Below are positions 23,037-30,434 of a DNA stretch of 36,595 nt, one piece after another. Origin of the DNA: CAG-791 sp045546175 (GTDB lineage: Bacteria; Bacillota; Clostridia; Lachnospirales; Lachnospiraceae); contig JAZQCI010000002.1 of the NCBI GenBank assembly GCA_045546175.1, positions 1-36,595 of the forward strand, written 5' to 3'. The stretch's first letter is position 1. Each line of letters opens with the position of its first letter. The notes below the pieces were generated by a model. It searched no databases. It was given only the letters and a program-made list of their open reading frames with translations, and had not been told where the DNA came from. A program made the position numbers and the translations under genes.

Positions 23037-23075
23037 TACCACAAAATTCATTTTCAAAAAAGGAGATATAACCCC

Positions 23076-23639
23076 ATGACTATGGACACAACTACAAACA
23101 ATGATAGAAATACGGAAAGTCCTGAGAAAACCGGTGCGGAGCTCGCCGCGAACAGCTTTACGGAACAGACCCGTTACCTTGTCCAGGCAGCGATGATCGC
23201 GGCCATTTACACCGTACTTACAATGGTTGCTGCAGGTTTTGACCTGGCAAGCGGAGCGATCCAGGTCCGCTTCTCCGAGGCGCTCACGATCCTTCCGTTT
23301 TTTACTCCGGCCGCGATTCCCGGCCTGGCCATCGGCTGCCTGATCAGCAACCTGATCACCGGATGTGCTCTCCCGGATATTATCTTCGGATCCCTCGCGA
23401 CGCTGATCGGGGCCGCCGGCACTTACGCGCTTCGCGAGAACCGGTTTCTGTGCGCGGTTCCGCCCATCGTATCCAATATGCTCATCATTCCCTTCGTCCT
23501 GTCCTACGCGTACCACATACCGGGCAGTATTCCCTTCTTCATGCTGACAGTAGGGATCGGCGAGCTGATCTCCTGCATGGGACTGGGGCAGCTCCTTCTC
23601 TCCGCGCTGCTCAAAGTTCGCGGCAATATATTCCAGTGA
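23076..23639 (+). CDS. queT: QueT family queuosine-precursor transporter
   Basis: I chose ATG 23076-23078, preceded by AAGGAG; this gives 187 residues, and an upstream in-frame ATG at 23019 falls within the leader structure. After a hydrophilic N-terminus of about 40 residues come five or six helices. The QueT/COG4708 signature is clear: QVRFSEALTILPFFTPAAIPGLAIGCLISNL, then CALPDIIFGSLATLIGAAGTYALR and a final helix through GQLLLSALL. QueT is the substrate-specific subunit of an ECF transporter importing queuosine precursors such as preQ1. The ECF energy module must be encoded elsewhere. It is monocistronic, ending in a strong terminator. Confidence 0.93.
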   Translation: MTMDTTTNNDRNTESPEKTGAELAANSFTEQTRYLVQAAMIAAIYTVLTMVAAGFDLASGAIQVRFSEALTILPFFTPAAIPGLAIGCLISNLITGCALPDIIFGSLATLIGAAGTYALRENRFLCAVPPIVSNMLIIPFVLSYAYHIPGSIPFFMLTVGIGELISCMGLGQLLLSALLKVRGNIFQ

Positions 23640-23660
23640 ACTTCTCACCGCTGAGACTGA

Positions 23661-23710
23661 GAAAAGCGGCATCCGGATCGATTGATCCGAATGCCGCTTC
23701 TTTTTTTTAC
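23661..23710 (+). terminator. Intrinsic terminator of queT
   Basis: A stem of AAGCGGCAT and CGGATC with complementary arms around a 4-base loop is followed by TTCTTTTTTTT, 25 bases after the queT stop. Confidence 0.9.
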
Positions 23711-23765
23711 AGCCGCATATCCCATGCCATCTGCCAGAACGCGAGCTCATAGCGGGAACAGGCGC

Positions 23766-24821
23766 TCAGACCGAGGCGCCGCGCTTCTGATCTACATACT
23801 GCACCATCTGCGCAAAGTCTGTCTGTGCGGCCTTTGCTATTTCCTCGCTGTATCCGGCGATCAGATACGGTGCGTATCCGGAGATGTATTGTATGATCTG
23901 GTCACACTCCGCCTCGTTCTTACAGGACACTGCGTGTGTCTGATTCGCCCGGTCGACCAGCATTGTTTTATACACTACAGTTTTTCCCAAAGGGATAAGG
24001 CCGTAGAGCTTGTGTACGGTGGTGTGCACCTGCTTGTACACCCAGACAAGCTCGTCATAGGGGATCAGCTCCGCCGCCATCCCGTGCGCGACCGCGAACG
24101 AAGGCGTGAGGTCCACATTATTAAAGGAGTTGGCACTTCCGAGGGCCGCCGCCACCTGCTCCGGATTCATTCCGCGCTCCGCGATCTTGGCTTCCACCTT
24201 TTGCACATAACCGTTTCCGGCGATATTCTTAAGATTCCAGAACAGCCAGATCATGCCGATCGCGGTCAGCACGATTCCCGCTATGAGCATACCCGTGTCC
24301 GTCTCGCTAGTATCCAGCGTTCGGAAATCCGCCTGATTGGCAATTTCCACGCTGCTGAAGCCAGACGTCTCCAGATACTCGCGGAAGAACTGGCTCTCCT
24401 CGCTTCCCATGCTGCGCAGCCGGCCCTTGACCGATACCGTCGATTCGCTCAGATATTCCGCCTCTTCCCTTAGATACTTGTCATTGTCCTCTATGATCTG
24501 TTCCGCTGTTTTCATGGCGGACCCTTTCATGTAGAGTCCCATCCACTGATTATCCGAAGGACGCAGGACCAGGTAGTATTTTCCGTCTCCGTCCTCCGCA
24601 AAATAGTCAAATATGTAATTGTAATTCGTCAGCTTATAGTAATGACCTGTCTCAATCTGATCCTGCGTAAGCTCGCTCAGCTCCTTAAACTGGTTCATCC
24701 GGGTGGCCGCCGCCGATCCCAGGAGCGCCAGCCCCGCGATTAAACAGATCGCCGCCGCGACGATCATAGGAATGTACGTGCGCTTCGCATGCGCCTTCAG
24801 TTTATTTGTCAGTTCCCCCAT
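23766..24821 (-). CDS. Two-helix membrane protein of the radical SAM locus
   Basis: A 351-residue protein. A positively charged start (KLKAHAKRTY) leads into helix one (residues 17-38), an extracytoplasmic domain (40-170), helix two (176-195), then a C-terminal cytoplasmic domain of about 150 residues (KNIAGNGYVQKVEAKIAERG… DLTPSFAVAHGMAAELIPYDELVWVYKQVH… VYKTMLVDRANQTHAVSC). I believe it belongs to an uncharacterised Firmicutes DUF but cannot name it with certainty. It has its own promoter (24883-24911) and a good AGGAGG. It follows the LRR protein in the same direction, so it may be read both within the locus and independently. Confidence 0.75.
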   Translation of the reverse strand: MGELTNKLKAHAKRTYIPMIVAAAICLIAGLALLGSAAATRMNQFKELSELTQDQIETGHYYKLTNYNYIFDYFAEDGDGKYYLVLRPSDNQWMGLYMKGSAMKTAEQIIEDNDKYLREEAEYLSESTVSVKGRLRSMGSEESQFFREYLETSGFSSVEIANQADFRTLDTSETDTGMLIAGIVLTAIGMIWLFWNLKNIAGNGYVQKVEAKIAERGMNPEQVAAALGSANSFNNVDLTPSFAVAHGMAAELIPYDELVWVYKQVHTTVHKLYGLIPLGKTVVYKTMLVDRANQTHAVSCKNEAECDQIIQYISGYAPYLIAGYSEEIAKAAQTDFAQMVQYVDQKRGASV

Positions 24822-24882
24822 AGTCCCTCCTCAAAAAAATACCGGCATGATATTTTGCCAACATGTTAAAGATATGTTGAAC

Positions 24883-24911
24883 ATTATAACATGGCCGCGC
24901 GAAACCGTAAA
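24883..24911 (-). promoter_or_regulatory. Internal promoter with palindrome at -35
   Basis: On the minus strand TTTACG (24906-24911), 17 bases and TATAAT (24883-24888) precede the 351-residue membrane protein gene. The -35 lies in a perfect palindrome, CGTAAA-CA-TTTACG (24906-24919), a candidate operator. Confidence 0.6.
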
Positions 24912-24960
24912 CATTTACGTTGAAACATCCCGCCCGGATGAAACTGACTTCCTGTTCTCT

Positions 24961-26235
24961 TCACTCATAGATTACTTTCGTGTTGGCTTCTCTGAAAACG
25001 TTCTCCCCCTGTTCGCAGCCTTTGGGCAGCACGATCTCATCCAGATGGATGCAGCCGCGGAAGGCATAGCGGTCCAGATATTCCATTGTGGACGGAATGC
25101 CCACATGGCTCAGTCTGTAGCAGTCGCGAAATGCGTTTTCTCCGATCCTCGTATATCCTTCGGGAAGAATGATCTCCTCGAGGGAAGCACAGTCACGGAA
25201 GGCGGTGCTTCCGACCGTCCGCCCGGTATCGGGCGGATTCTCATTGCCGACGGCCGCGGGATCGGCAAAGATCACACCGGTCAGAGTGATACAGTCACGG
25301 AAGGCTCCGTCGCCGATCATCACCACGGTACTCGGCAATATCACGCTTTTCAGACTTTGGCAGTCTCTGAAGGCATTGTCTCCGACTCTGTCAATTCCCT
25401 CAGGCAGATTAATCTCTTCCAGCATCGTGCACTCGCGAAAAGCGGATCCGTTTATTGCCTGTACGGTCGCCGGAAGCGTCATACTGCTCAGGCTGCTGCA
25501 CCCTCGGAAGGCGTGTCCTCCGATCCTGGTGACGCCTTCCGGAATGTCTATTTTTTCAAGATTTGCACATCTCTCAAATGTGCTTCCCCGAATTTCTCTG
25601 AGCCCTTTCGGAAGCCCTATTTCGCGCAGAGCTTCTGTGCCAAAAAAGACATTGCCCCTGATCTCTGTGACCGGCTCCCCTTTGTAGGTATCCGGAACTA
25701 CGACTTTGTTCTCCTCGTGGAGCGCCCGCGTGTAATAGCGAAGGCCGTAGCCGGTGTCGTTTTTCTCAAAGATCATATGCGGTGTCCGGTACAGGAATAC
25801 CGACAGGAACATTGTGACGGCCACAATGGCCGCTCCCGTTCCGTACACTTTGAAGACGCTCCGGCAGTTGTCGTACTCGCTCGCCAGCACGCTGTCGATC
25901 TCCGCGTCGGGCATCTCCTTTATCTTGTGGAGCAGCGATTTCTCGCTCGTGAACACGATCAGGCTTGTGACGAGCCAGACGACCGTGATGAGCGCCAGCA
26001 GGGCGACGCCGTACGCCAGCTTAAACTCCCGATAGAAGGCAAAGATGCTCAGGATCATAAAGAAGAGAACTGCGTAAATCGCCGTCGCGATGATCTTCTT
26101 TCTGGCCGCGTTCTTGTGGATGACTTTCATGCCGGCCGACTGCTCCTGCATGTATATTTTGACGTATGCTTCCAGTGCATCTTTGGGTTTGTCGTAGGTG
26201 AGAAGCTTCTCACTGTAATTGTCCAGACTGACCAT
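24961..26235 (-). CDS. Membrane-anchored BspA-type leucine-rich repeat protein
   Basis: A 424-residue protein. A cytosolic N-terminus (1-45) is followed by helices at about 48-67, 73-93 and 131-148. After residue 190 come nine or so LRR_5/BspA repeats of 22-23 residues with the consensus AFRDC-x-x-L-x-x-I-x-LP (NAFRDCQSLKSVILPSTV and similar) to the C-terminus. In Firmicutes such repeats mediate protein or surface binding. Here the array follows the third helix and would face outward if the N-terminus is inside. It is in one minus-strand run with the radical SAM, Asn-tail and zinc-ribbon genes (53 bases after the last), suggesting shared function. Confidence 0.85.
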   Translation of the reverse strand: MVSLDNYSEKLLTYDKPKDALEAYVKIYMQEQSAGMKVIHKNAARKKIIATAIYAVLFFMILSIFAFYREFKLAYGVALLALITVVWLVTSLIVFTSEKSLLHKIKEMPDAEIDSVLASEYDNCRSVFKVYGTGAAIVAVTMFLSVFLYRTPHMIFEKNDTGYGLRYYTRALHEENKVVVPDTYKGEPVTEIRGNVFFGTEALREIGLPKGLREIRGSTFERCANLEKIDIPEGVTRIGGHAFRGCSSLSSMTLPATVQAINGSAFRECTMLEEINLPEGIDRVGDNAFRDCQSLKSVILPSTVVMIGDGAFRDCITLTGVIFADPAAVGNENPPDTGRTVGSTAFRDCASLEEIILPEGYTRIGENAFRDCYRLSHVGIPSTMEYLDRYAFRGCIHLDEIVLPKGCEQGENVFREANTKVIYE

Positions 26236-26288
26236 TATTTCGTTCCTCTTTTTCTGTTATTCTGTTAGTTCTCTCCGACTGCGCGGGC

Positions 26289-27386
26289 TCAGGTGTCTGC
26301 CGACATGATGTACAGCCTCTGCCTGTAATTGATTCTCCTCCCGCAGTATTCGCAGGTCTTTTTGGTCACGTCCACCGGCGCTCCGCAGCCGCGGCAGTGT
26401 ATGATATTGACGCCCGGGTGCAGCTCGTCCGGTTTTACGGCGTTCTCCCGCATCCTGATCCGGAACAGGTCCTCCCGCGCGTGAATCTTCTCCCCCTTCA
26501 TCAGGATCCTGCGAAGTCTCACGGACAGCCGGATGTCCGGCCGGCCGTCCTCTCCTTCGGTGATCTGAAAGTCCCTGCACTCCAGGATGTCCGCGTCGAC
26601 GGGTTCGCCGTCTTTTCCGGCTATCTCTATTTTTTCTCCGTCTCCGGCCGTTTCGCCGTTTTTGTCCTGCTGCCCGTTATAGAGGTAGTAACTCAGTTCG
26701 CTGTGGAGATTATTGTAAAAGGTGCTCAGGGGGATCTCCAATTCGCCGAGGTCCTTTTCAAATTTGCGGATCAGCTGCGTCTGCTTCTCATACCTCTGCT
26801 GCGCGAGGCGCGTGATCACAAATGCGTGCGTCACAAAGAAGAGGTAGAAGATCAGAAGCGCAGGCGTCACGCCAAATACCACTGCCTTGAGCTTGTCGAA
26901 GAACATGAAGGTCCTTCCGGTCGTCTTTACAAGGTAGAACGAGATCGGCAGGCAGACCGCGAGGCACAGTATGAGTACTGCCGCGTAGAGCCCTGTATTT
27001 TTGGACTCCTTGTCGGCAAAATATTGCCCGCCTTCCCTTCGGTCCGCGTACTCGACGTTGTAGCTTGCTCCGCAGTAAGGGCATCCGTCGCTGAAAGCAG
27101 TTCCTTTTTCCTCATAGCCGCAGTTGGGACAGGTGCAGGTCCCGGAAGCCGCTTCTGTGCCGAGATAGGTATACTTGATCAGCGGACTGAAATCTTTCTC
27201 CCTGTGTATGAGCGCATCGTTTCGGAAGTACTTTTTCTGAAGAACGATCCCGTCTCTCACGTCGTCGCCATGGGAGTGATCTGAGGAGCGGATCCGGATG
27301 TTGTGGTTCTCCCAGAACTCCGTCTGCACGCAAAGTCCGTATTTCTTAAGTATCTTAGCCTGTTCTTTTTCTGAAACAAATGTCAT
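26289..27386 (-). CDS. Two-zinc-ribbon membrane protein (Tim44-like domain possible)
   Basis: A 365-residue protein with two treble-clef/zinc-ribbon cysteine sets. One is near the first helix (C86-PN-C89 with C102-PY-C105), the other at the C-terminus (C331-RG-C334 with C345-EY-C348). Two helices lie at about residues 132-152 and 168-190. Residues 205-320 form an alpha/beta domain (FEKDLGELEIPLSTFYNNLHSELSYYLYNG… VDADILECRDFQITEGEDGRPDIRLSVRLRRI) that resembles Tim44/NTF2-like domains of Firmicutes zinc-ribbon proteins; this match is tentative. It begins 43 bases after the Asn-tail gene in the radical SAM locus. Its start has only a distant AAAGGG. Confidence 0.78.
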   Translation of the reverse strand: MTFVSEKEQAKILKKYGLCVQTEFWENHNIRIRSSDHSHGDDVRDGIVLQKKYFRNDALIHREKDFSPLIKYTYLGTEAASGTCTCPNCGYEEKGTAFSDGCPYCGASYNVEYADRREGGQYFADKESKNTGLYAAVLILCLAVCLPISFYLVKTTGRTFMFFDKLKAVVFGVTPALLIFYLFFVTHAFVITRLAQQRYEKQTQLIRKFEKDLGELEIPLSTFYNNLHSELSYYLYNGQQDKNGETAGDGEKIEIAGKDGEPVDADILECRDFQITEGEDGRPDIRLSVRLRRILMKGEKIHAREDLFRIRMRENAVKPDELHPGVNIIHCRGCGAPVDVTKKTCEYCGRRINYRQRLYIMSADT

Positions 27387-27428
27387 GCCGCACTAACCCT
27401 TTGGCCGTTCCCCATCGGTCGACCGCTC

Positions 27429-27809
27429 TTAATGATTGTTATTGTTATTATTGTTGTTATTGTTGTTATTATTGTTGTTGTTGGAGCTGCCTCCGCTGTA
27501 GCTGCTGCTGTAGCCGCCGCTGCTTCTGCTGATCTGCGGCGCGGGCTGCACTTTTCGGACGATAAAGTTCGAATTGCTCGCGAAGACATACGCTATGTCG
27601 TTTATAATGCAGCGCATATTATAGCGCTTTTTTATGTTTCCTTTTTCGTCTTTGATCTCGAATCCGGATTCATTTCCGTCTGCAGAGCAGCCGTTCTTCA
27701 ATTCCTGAAATATGGCTTCCGCATCACTTTCACTGATCTGGTAGTACTGCATGAGTTTCTGCAGATAAAACCAGGCTGTAAAATCATTGTACGTCTTGGG
27801 CTTAACCAC
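27429..27809 (-). CDS. Small protein with Gly/Ser/Tyr linker and 16-Asn tail
   Basis: A 126-residue protein starting at GTG 27807-27809, which overlaps the end of the radical SAM gene by 8 bases and has GGAGGAG upstream, so translation is coupled. Residues 1-90 look like a small folded domain (FTAWFYLQKLMQYYQISESDAEAIFQELKNG; two Cys at 41 and 67). Residues 93-109 are Ser/Gly/Tyr-rich, residues 110-125 are sixteen consecutive Asn, and the last residue is His. The Asn codons are a mixed run of AAC (9) and AAT (7), so it is not a pure trinucleotide microsatellite. A folded leader plus a low-complexity tail next to a SPASM enzyme fits a modified-peptide substrate, but this is inference. Confidence 0.8.
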   Translation of the reverse strand: MVKPKTYNDFTAWFYLQKLMQYYQISESDAEAIFQELKNGCSADGNESGFEIKDEKGNIKKRYNMRCIINDIAYVFASNSNFIVRKVQPAPQISRSSGGYSSSYSGGSSNNNNNNNNNNNNNNNNH

Positions 27810-29553
27810 GAATCATCTCCTCCATCTCTTCTGTTGAAAAATAATAAAATTCAATATTTTGAAAGGGCAGATCCATCGCCTGCATATGGTAGAATGCGTT
27901 GTTTCTCTGCTTATTATAGTGGACATTTCTGAGTGCTGTCGTTGTAAAGAATATATTGTTGGCCTCTGTTTTGGAGAGGTACTGCCCATACCGGCGCAGA
28001 AAAGGCATGAGGTCGTATTGATAGAAGCCTTCCCTGTCCGACGGCATCTGCTCCAGCACGCCTTTGTAGACCGCCTCATTGGCAATATGCCTCTGCTTGG
28101 TGCGGCCTTCGTCGCCGTAGACGATCATATCCCCGGAGAGGAGCTGAATGAAGAGCGAATTGTTGGCCGGGTAGTCGCTCTGCGCCTCCAGCACTTCCTT
28201 GCGGATATAGAGGCTTACATCGCTGTCCTGCGTGATGCATATAAACATTCTCTCTCCCCGCAGGATCTGCGATTTCAATTTGTACTCCGTGCCGTTAAGT
28301 GTCAGCACAAAAGCGTCCGGATCGTAGATGTATCTGAGCGCGGCGTCCGCCTTGATCAGGTCCTGCAGAGGCGGGACGCCCATCGGAATGCGGGGCGGCC
28401 GATAGTCCTCGGCGGCCTGCAGGTGCATGCGGCTCAGGTACTCGTAAACGGTGTACATATTCCCCGGGTCGGGCCCGTACTGCATCTGCTTATAGAGTTC
28501 CTTCTGCAGAAGGCACGTGTAGCTTCTCGGAGAGTGGTACAGGTCCTTGACGAAGGGACATCCGGTTTTGCACAGATACAGGTATCCGCACCGGGCACAG
28601 GCCGGGTCAAAACCCACCGCGCCGTGCGCCGCCTTAATCTTGTCCAGGGCTGCCGCCAGAATATCGTCGACCTCATCCTTATAGATATTGCCGTAGTAGA
28701 ACTCCTCGTGCTTCTGTCCCCGCACGCAGGAATATATGTCGCCGTTCCTCTCCAAAAGGAAGAACTTGGAACCACAGTTGTCGCAGTTTGTGCAGTACTC
28801 TGGTCCGAATTCCGCAAACCAGGCCGTGTCCAGCCCTTTCTGCAACTCCGTTCCCTCAAAAGCTTCCCTGATCCTGTGGTAGAAATCCACCTGCTCTTCT
28901 TCCGACAGCGCCGTCAGAAGGCCTCCGCAGTTGTAGTCGAACCCGATCATGAAATTGAAATCATTCATGTCCAGACAGGTCTCCCGGTCCAGGAAGCGTA
29001 TATCCTCGATCATTTCCTCTGTCCGGAGGTAGTGCTCCTTAAAGATGGTCGCGGACACCTTCTTCTTGCCGGGAAGAGACTGCAGAAGTTCTATATTTTG
29101 AAGGATGCGCTGCAGCGTCGGCTCTCCTCCTTTGGTCAGCCTGAACGTATCGTGGAGCGAAAACGGAAGGTCAAGGCTCCCGCTCACCGACACGCTGTAG
29201 TCCCGGATCGTGTCGATATGCCGCCCGAGGTCATACAGATTCGTCTTGATGTGGGGACTCCCGATCCGGAATCCCGCCCCGGTGATCAGCGACTCATTTT
29301 CCTCGTAATAGTCGTGTATAAAAGCGATCAGAGCGCGGAAATCCCCGGCCGACAGCGTCGTCACCTCTCCTCCGTGCAGGGAGATGTTGAACGGCATGAC
29401 CTCTGCGGCCCTGAACTTATTCACTGCGTACTGCAGTGTCTCCAGGGGGCCCTTGTCCGAACCGGAGTCCACGGTATTATCTTCCAGATAGCAGTACCTG
29501 CACTGCATGTTGCAGGCCATAGTCGGCACATATAATAAATGGATAAATCTCAT
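27802..29553 (-). CDS. Radical SAM/SPASM-domain enzyme, likely peptide- or protein-modifying
   Basis: A 583-residue protein. The radical SAM cluster motif is C14-NMQ-C18-RY-C21, near the N-terminus, followed by ISLHGGEVTTL (the GGE motif). A SPASM/twitch-type cysteine set follows: C254, C257, C260, C276, then C319, C322, C328, C332 and C347 (ARCGYLYLCKTGCPF). Such auxiliary Fe-S domains are typical of enzymes that modify peptides or protein residues (sactionine, anSME and related). Residues 390-583 form an extra domain with no recognised family. It leads a five-gene minus-strand run and overlaps the Asn-tail gene by 8 bases. GGAG lies 13 bases before the ATG, rather far, and no alternative start is better. 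Confidence 0.92.
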   Translation of the reverse strand: MRFIHLLYVPTMACNMQCRYCYLEDNTVDSGSDKGPLETLQYAVNKFRAAEVMPFNISLHGGEVTTLSAGDFRALIAFIHDYYEENESLITGAGFRIGSPHIKTNLYDLGRHIDTIRDYSVSVSGSLDLPFSLHDTFRLTKGGEPTLQRILQNIELLQSLPGKKKVSATIFKEHYLRTEEMIEDIRFLDRETCLDMNDFNFMIGFDYNCGGLLTALSEEEQVDFYHRIREAFEGTELQKGLDTAWFAEFGPEYCTNCDNCGSKFFLLERNGDIYSCVRGQKHEEFYYGNIYKDEVDDILAAALDKIKAAHGAVGFDPACARCGYLYLCKTGCPFVKDLYHSPRSYTCLLQKELYKQMQYGPDPGNMYTVYEYLSRMHLQAAEDYRPPRIPMGVPPLQDLIKADAALRYIYDPDAFVLTLNGTEYKLKSQILRGERMFICITQDSDVSLYIRKEVLEAQSDYPANNSLFIQLLSGDMIVYGDEGRTKQRHIANEAVYKGVLEQMPSDREGFYQYDLMPFLRRYGQYLSKTEANNIFFTTTALRNVHYNKQRNNAFYHMQAMDLPFQNIEFYYFSTEEMEEMIRG

Positions 29554-29627
29554 TCTGTGTAACTGTCTCCTTTTCCGGCTGCTCTTCCGGCTCTCCTTCC
29601 TAATAGTAGCACGTTTTGTGCTGCGAT

Positions 29628-29692
29628 TGTGTCACGGGGACATATCTACTGACACACTTTTTGTGTGTCAGTAGATACGTCCCCGTGACACA
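29628..29692. repeat. Long near-perfect inverted repeat (REP-like)
   Basis: 30-base arms (29628-29657 and 29663-29692) with a single mismatch surround a TTTTT loop. The arms contain TGTGTCACGGGGAC and GACACAC. Palindromes of this GGGGACGTATCTAC type are common dispersed REP-like elements in Clostridia, often attributed to RAYT (TnpA-REP) transposases. This copy sits between the rSAM promoter region and the rubrerythrin promoter, and may also form a strong RNA hairpin. Confidence 0.7.
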
Positions 29693-29702
29693 CCTCTTAG
29701 CA

Positions 29703-29732
29703 TTGACTAACACCGACTGCAAATCAGATAAT
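29703..29732 (+). promoter_or_regulatory. Promoter of rubrerythrin gene
   Basis: TTGACT (29703-29708), an 18-base spacer and GATAAT (29727-29732) lie about 62 bases before the ATG, immediately after the long inverted repeat. Confidence 0.6.
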
Positions 29733-29794
29733 TAATCAATGCATGAACCAACATGCCAAACGATCATAATAGCCATATGAAAGGAGTAGCGCAC

Positions 29795-30367
29795 ATGAAA
29801 TACAAATGTACAGTATGCGGTCACATCTATGACGAGGAGAAGGAAGGCGTAAAGTTTGCTGACCTTCCCGAGGATTGGAAGTGCCCTTTATGCAAGCAGC
29901 CCAAATCCAAATTTGAGCCCGTCGACGAGACAGCAGAACTCACTTGGGCTTCCGAGCACAAGATCGGCATCGCTTCCGACCTGAGCGAAGACATGAAGGA
30001 ATTCCTTCGCGCTGAATTCGCAGGCGAGTGCAGCGAAGTCGGTATGTATCTGGCTATGTCCAGAGCCGCCATCCGTCAGGGTTATCCCGAAGTCGGCGCT
30101 TTCTATCGCCAGGCAGCCTTCGAAGAAGCCGACCACGCTTCCCGCTATGCAGAGATGCTGGGCGAGGTAGTCTCCGCCTCCACCAAGGAGAACCTCGAGG
30201 CTCGCGTCGCGGCTGAGAACGGCGCATGCGCAGGCAAGACCGCTTTTGCAAAGAAGTGCAAAGAGATGGGTCTGGACGCTCTTCACGACAGCATCCACGA
30301 GATGGCTCGCGACGAGGCGAGACACGGACAGGGCTTCAAGGGCCTTCTGGACAGATACTTCAAATAA
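29795..30367 (+). CDS. Reverse rubrerythrin (rubredoxin domain first)
   Basis: The start is ATG 29795-29797 behind AAGGAG, giving 190 residues. An N-terminal rubredoxin-type iron site (C5-TV-C8-GHIYDEE and C30-PL-C33-K) precedes the ferritin-like diiron domain (residues 65-190) with its Glu/His ligands (EFAGECSEVGMY, FEEADHASRY, ENGACAGKT, ARDEARHGQGF). This reversed order is the reverse rubrerythrin of anaerobic Clostridia, an NADH-linked peroxidase/oxidase detoxifying oxygen and H2O2 with partner reductases. It has its own promoter and terminator. Confidence 0.95.
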   Translation: MKYKCTVCGHIYDEEKEGVKFADLPEDWKCPLCKQPKSKFEPVDETAELTWASEHKIGIASDLSEDMKEFLRAEFAGECSEVGMYLAMSRAAIRQGYPEVGAFYRQAAFEEADHASRYAEMLGEVVSASTKENLEARVAAENGACAGKTAFAKKCKEMGLDALHDSIHEMARDEARHGQGFKGLLDRYFK

Positions 30368-30376
30368 TAATCAGAG

Positions 30377-30430
30377 TAAAAAGAGACGGTTCCACCGGCA
30401 CAAATATGTCGGCGGAACCGTCTCTTTTTT
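30377..30430. terminator. Bidirectional terminator between rubrerythrin and thrS
   Basis: GAGACGGTTCC and GGAACCGTCTC arms are flanked by AAAAA on one side and TTTTTT on the other, so the hairpin can end transcription from both converging genes. It lies 10 bases from the rubrerythrin stop and 5 from the thrS stop. Confidence 0.9.
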
Positions 30431-30434
30431 CACT

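Noticed and set aside
24703..26268. A 521-codon plus-strand frame opposite the LRR and membrane protein genes
   Set aside because: It spans two genes and their intergenic promoter on the other strand, and its repeats are the complement of the LRR repeats. Not coding.
27859..29535. A 558-codon open frame on the plus strand opposite the radical SAM gene
   Set aside because: It is antisense to a gene with clear Fe-S motifs, has no ribosome binding site, and its composition is the mirror of the real frame. It is a GC-driven shadow.
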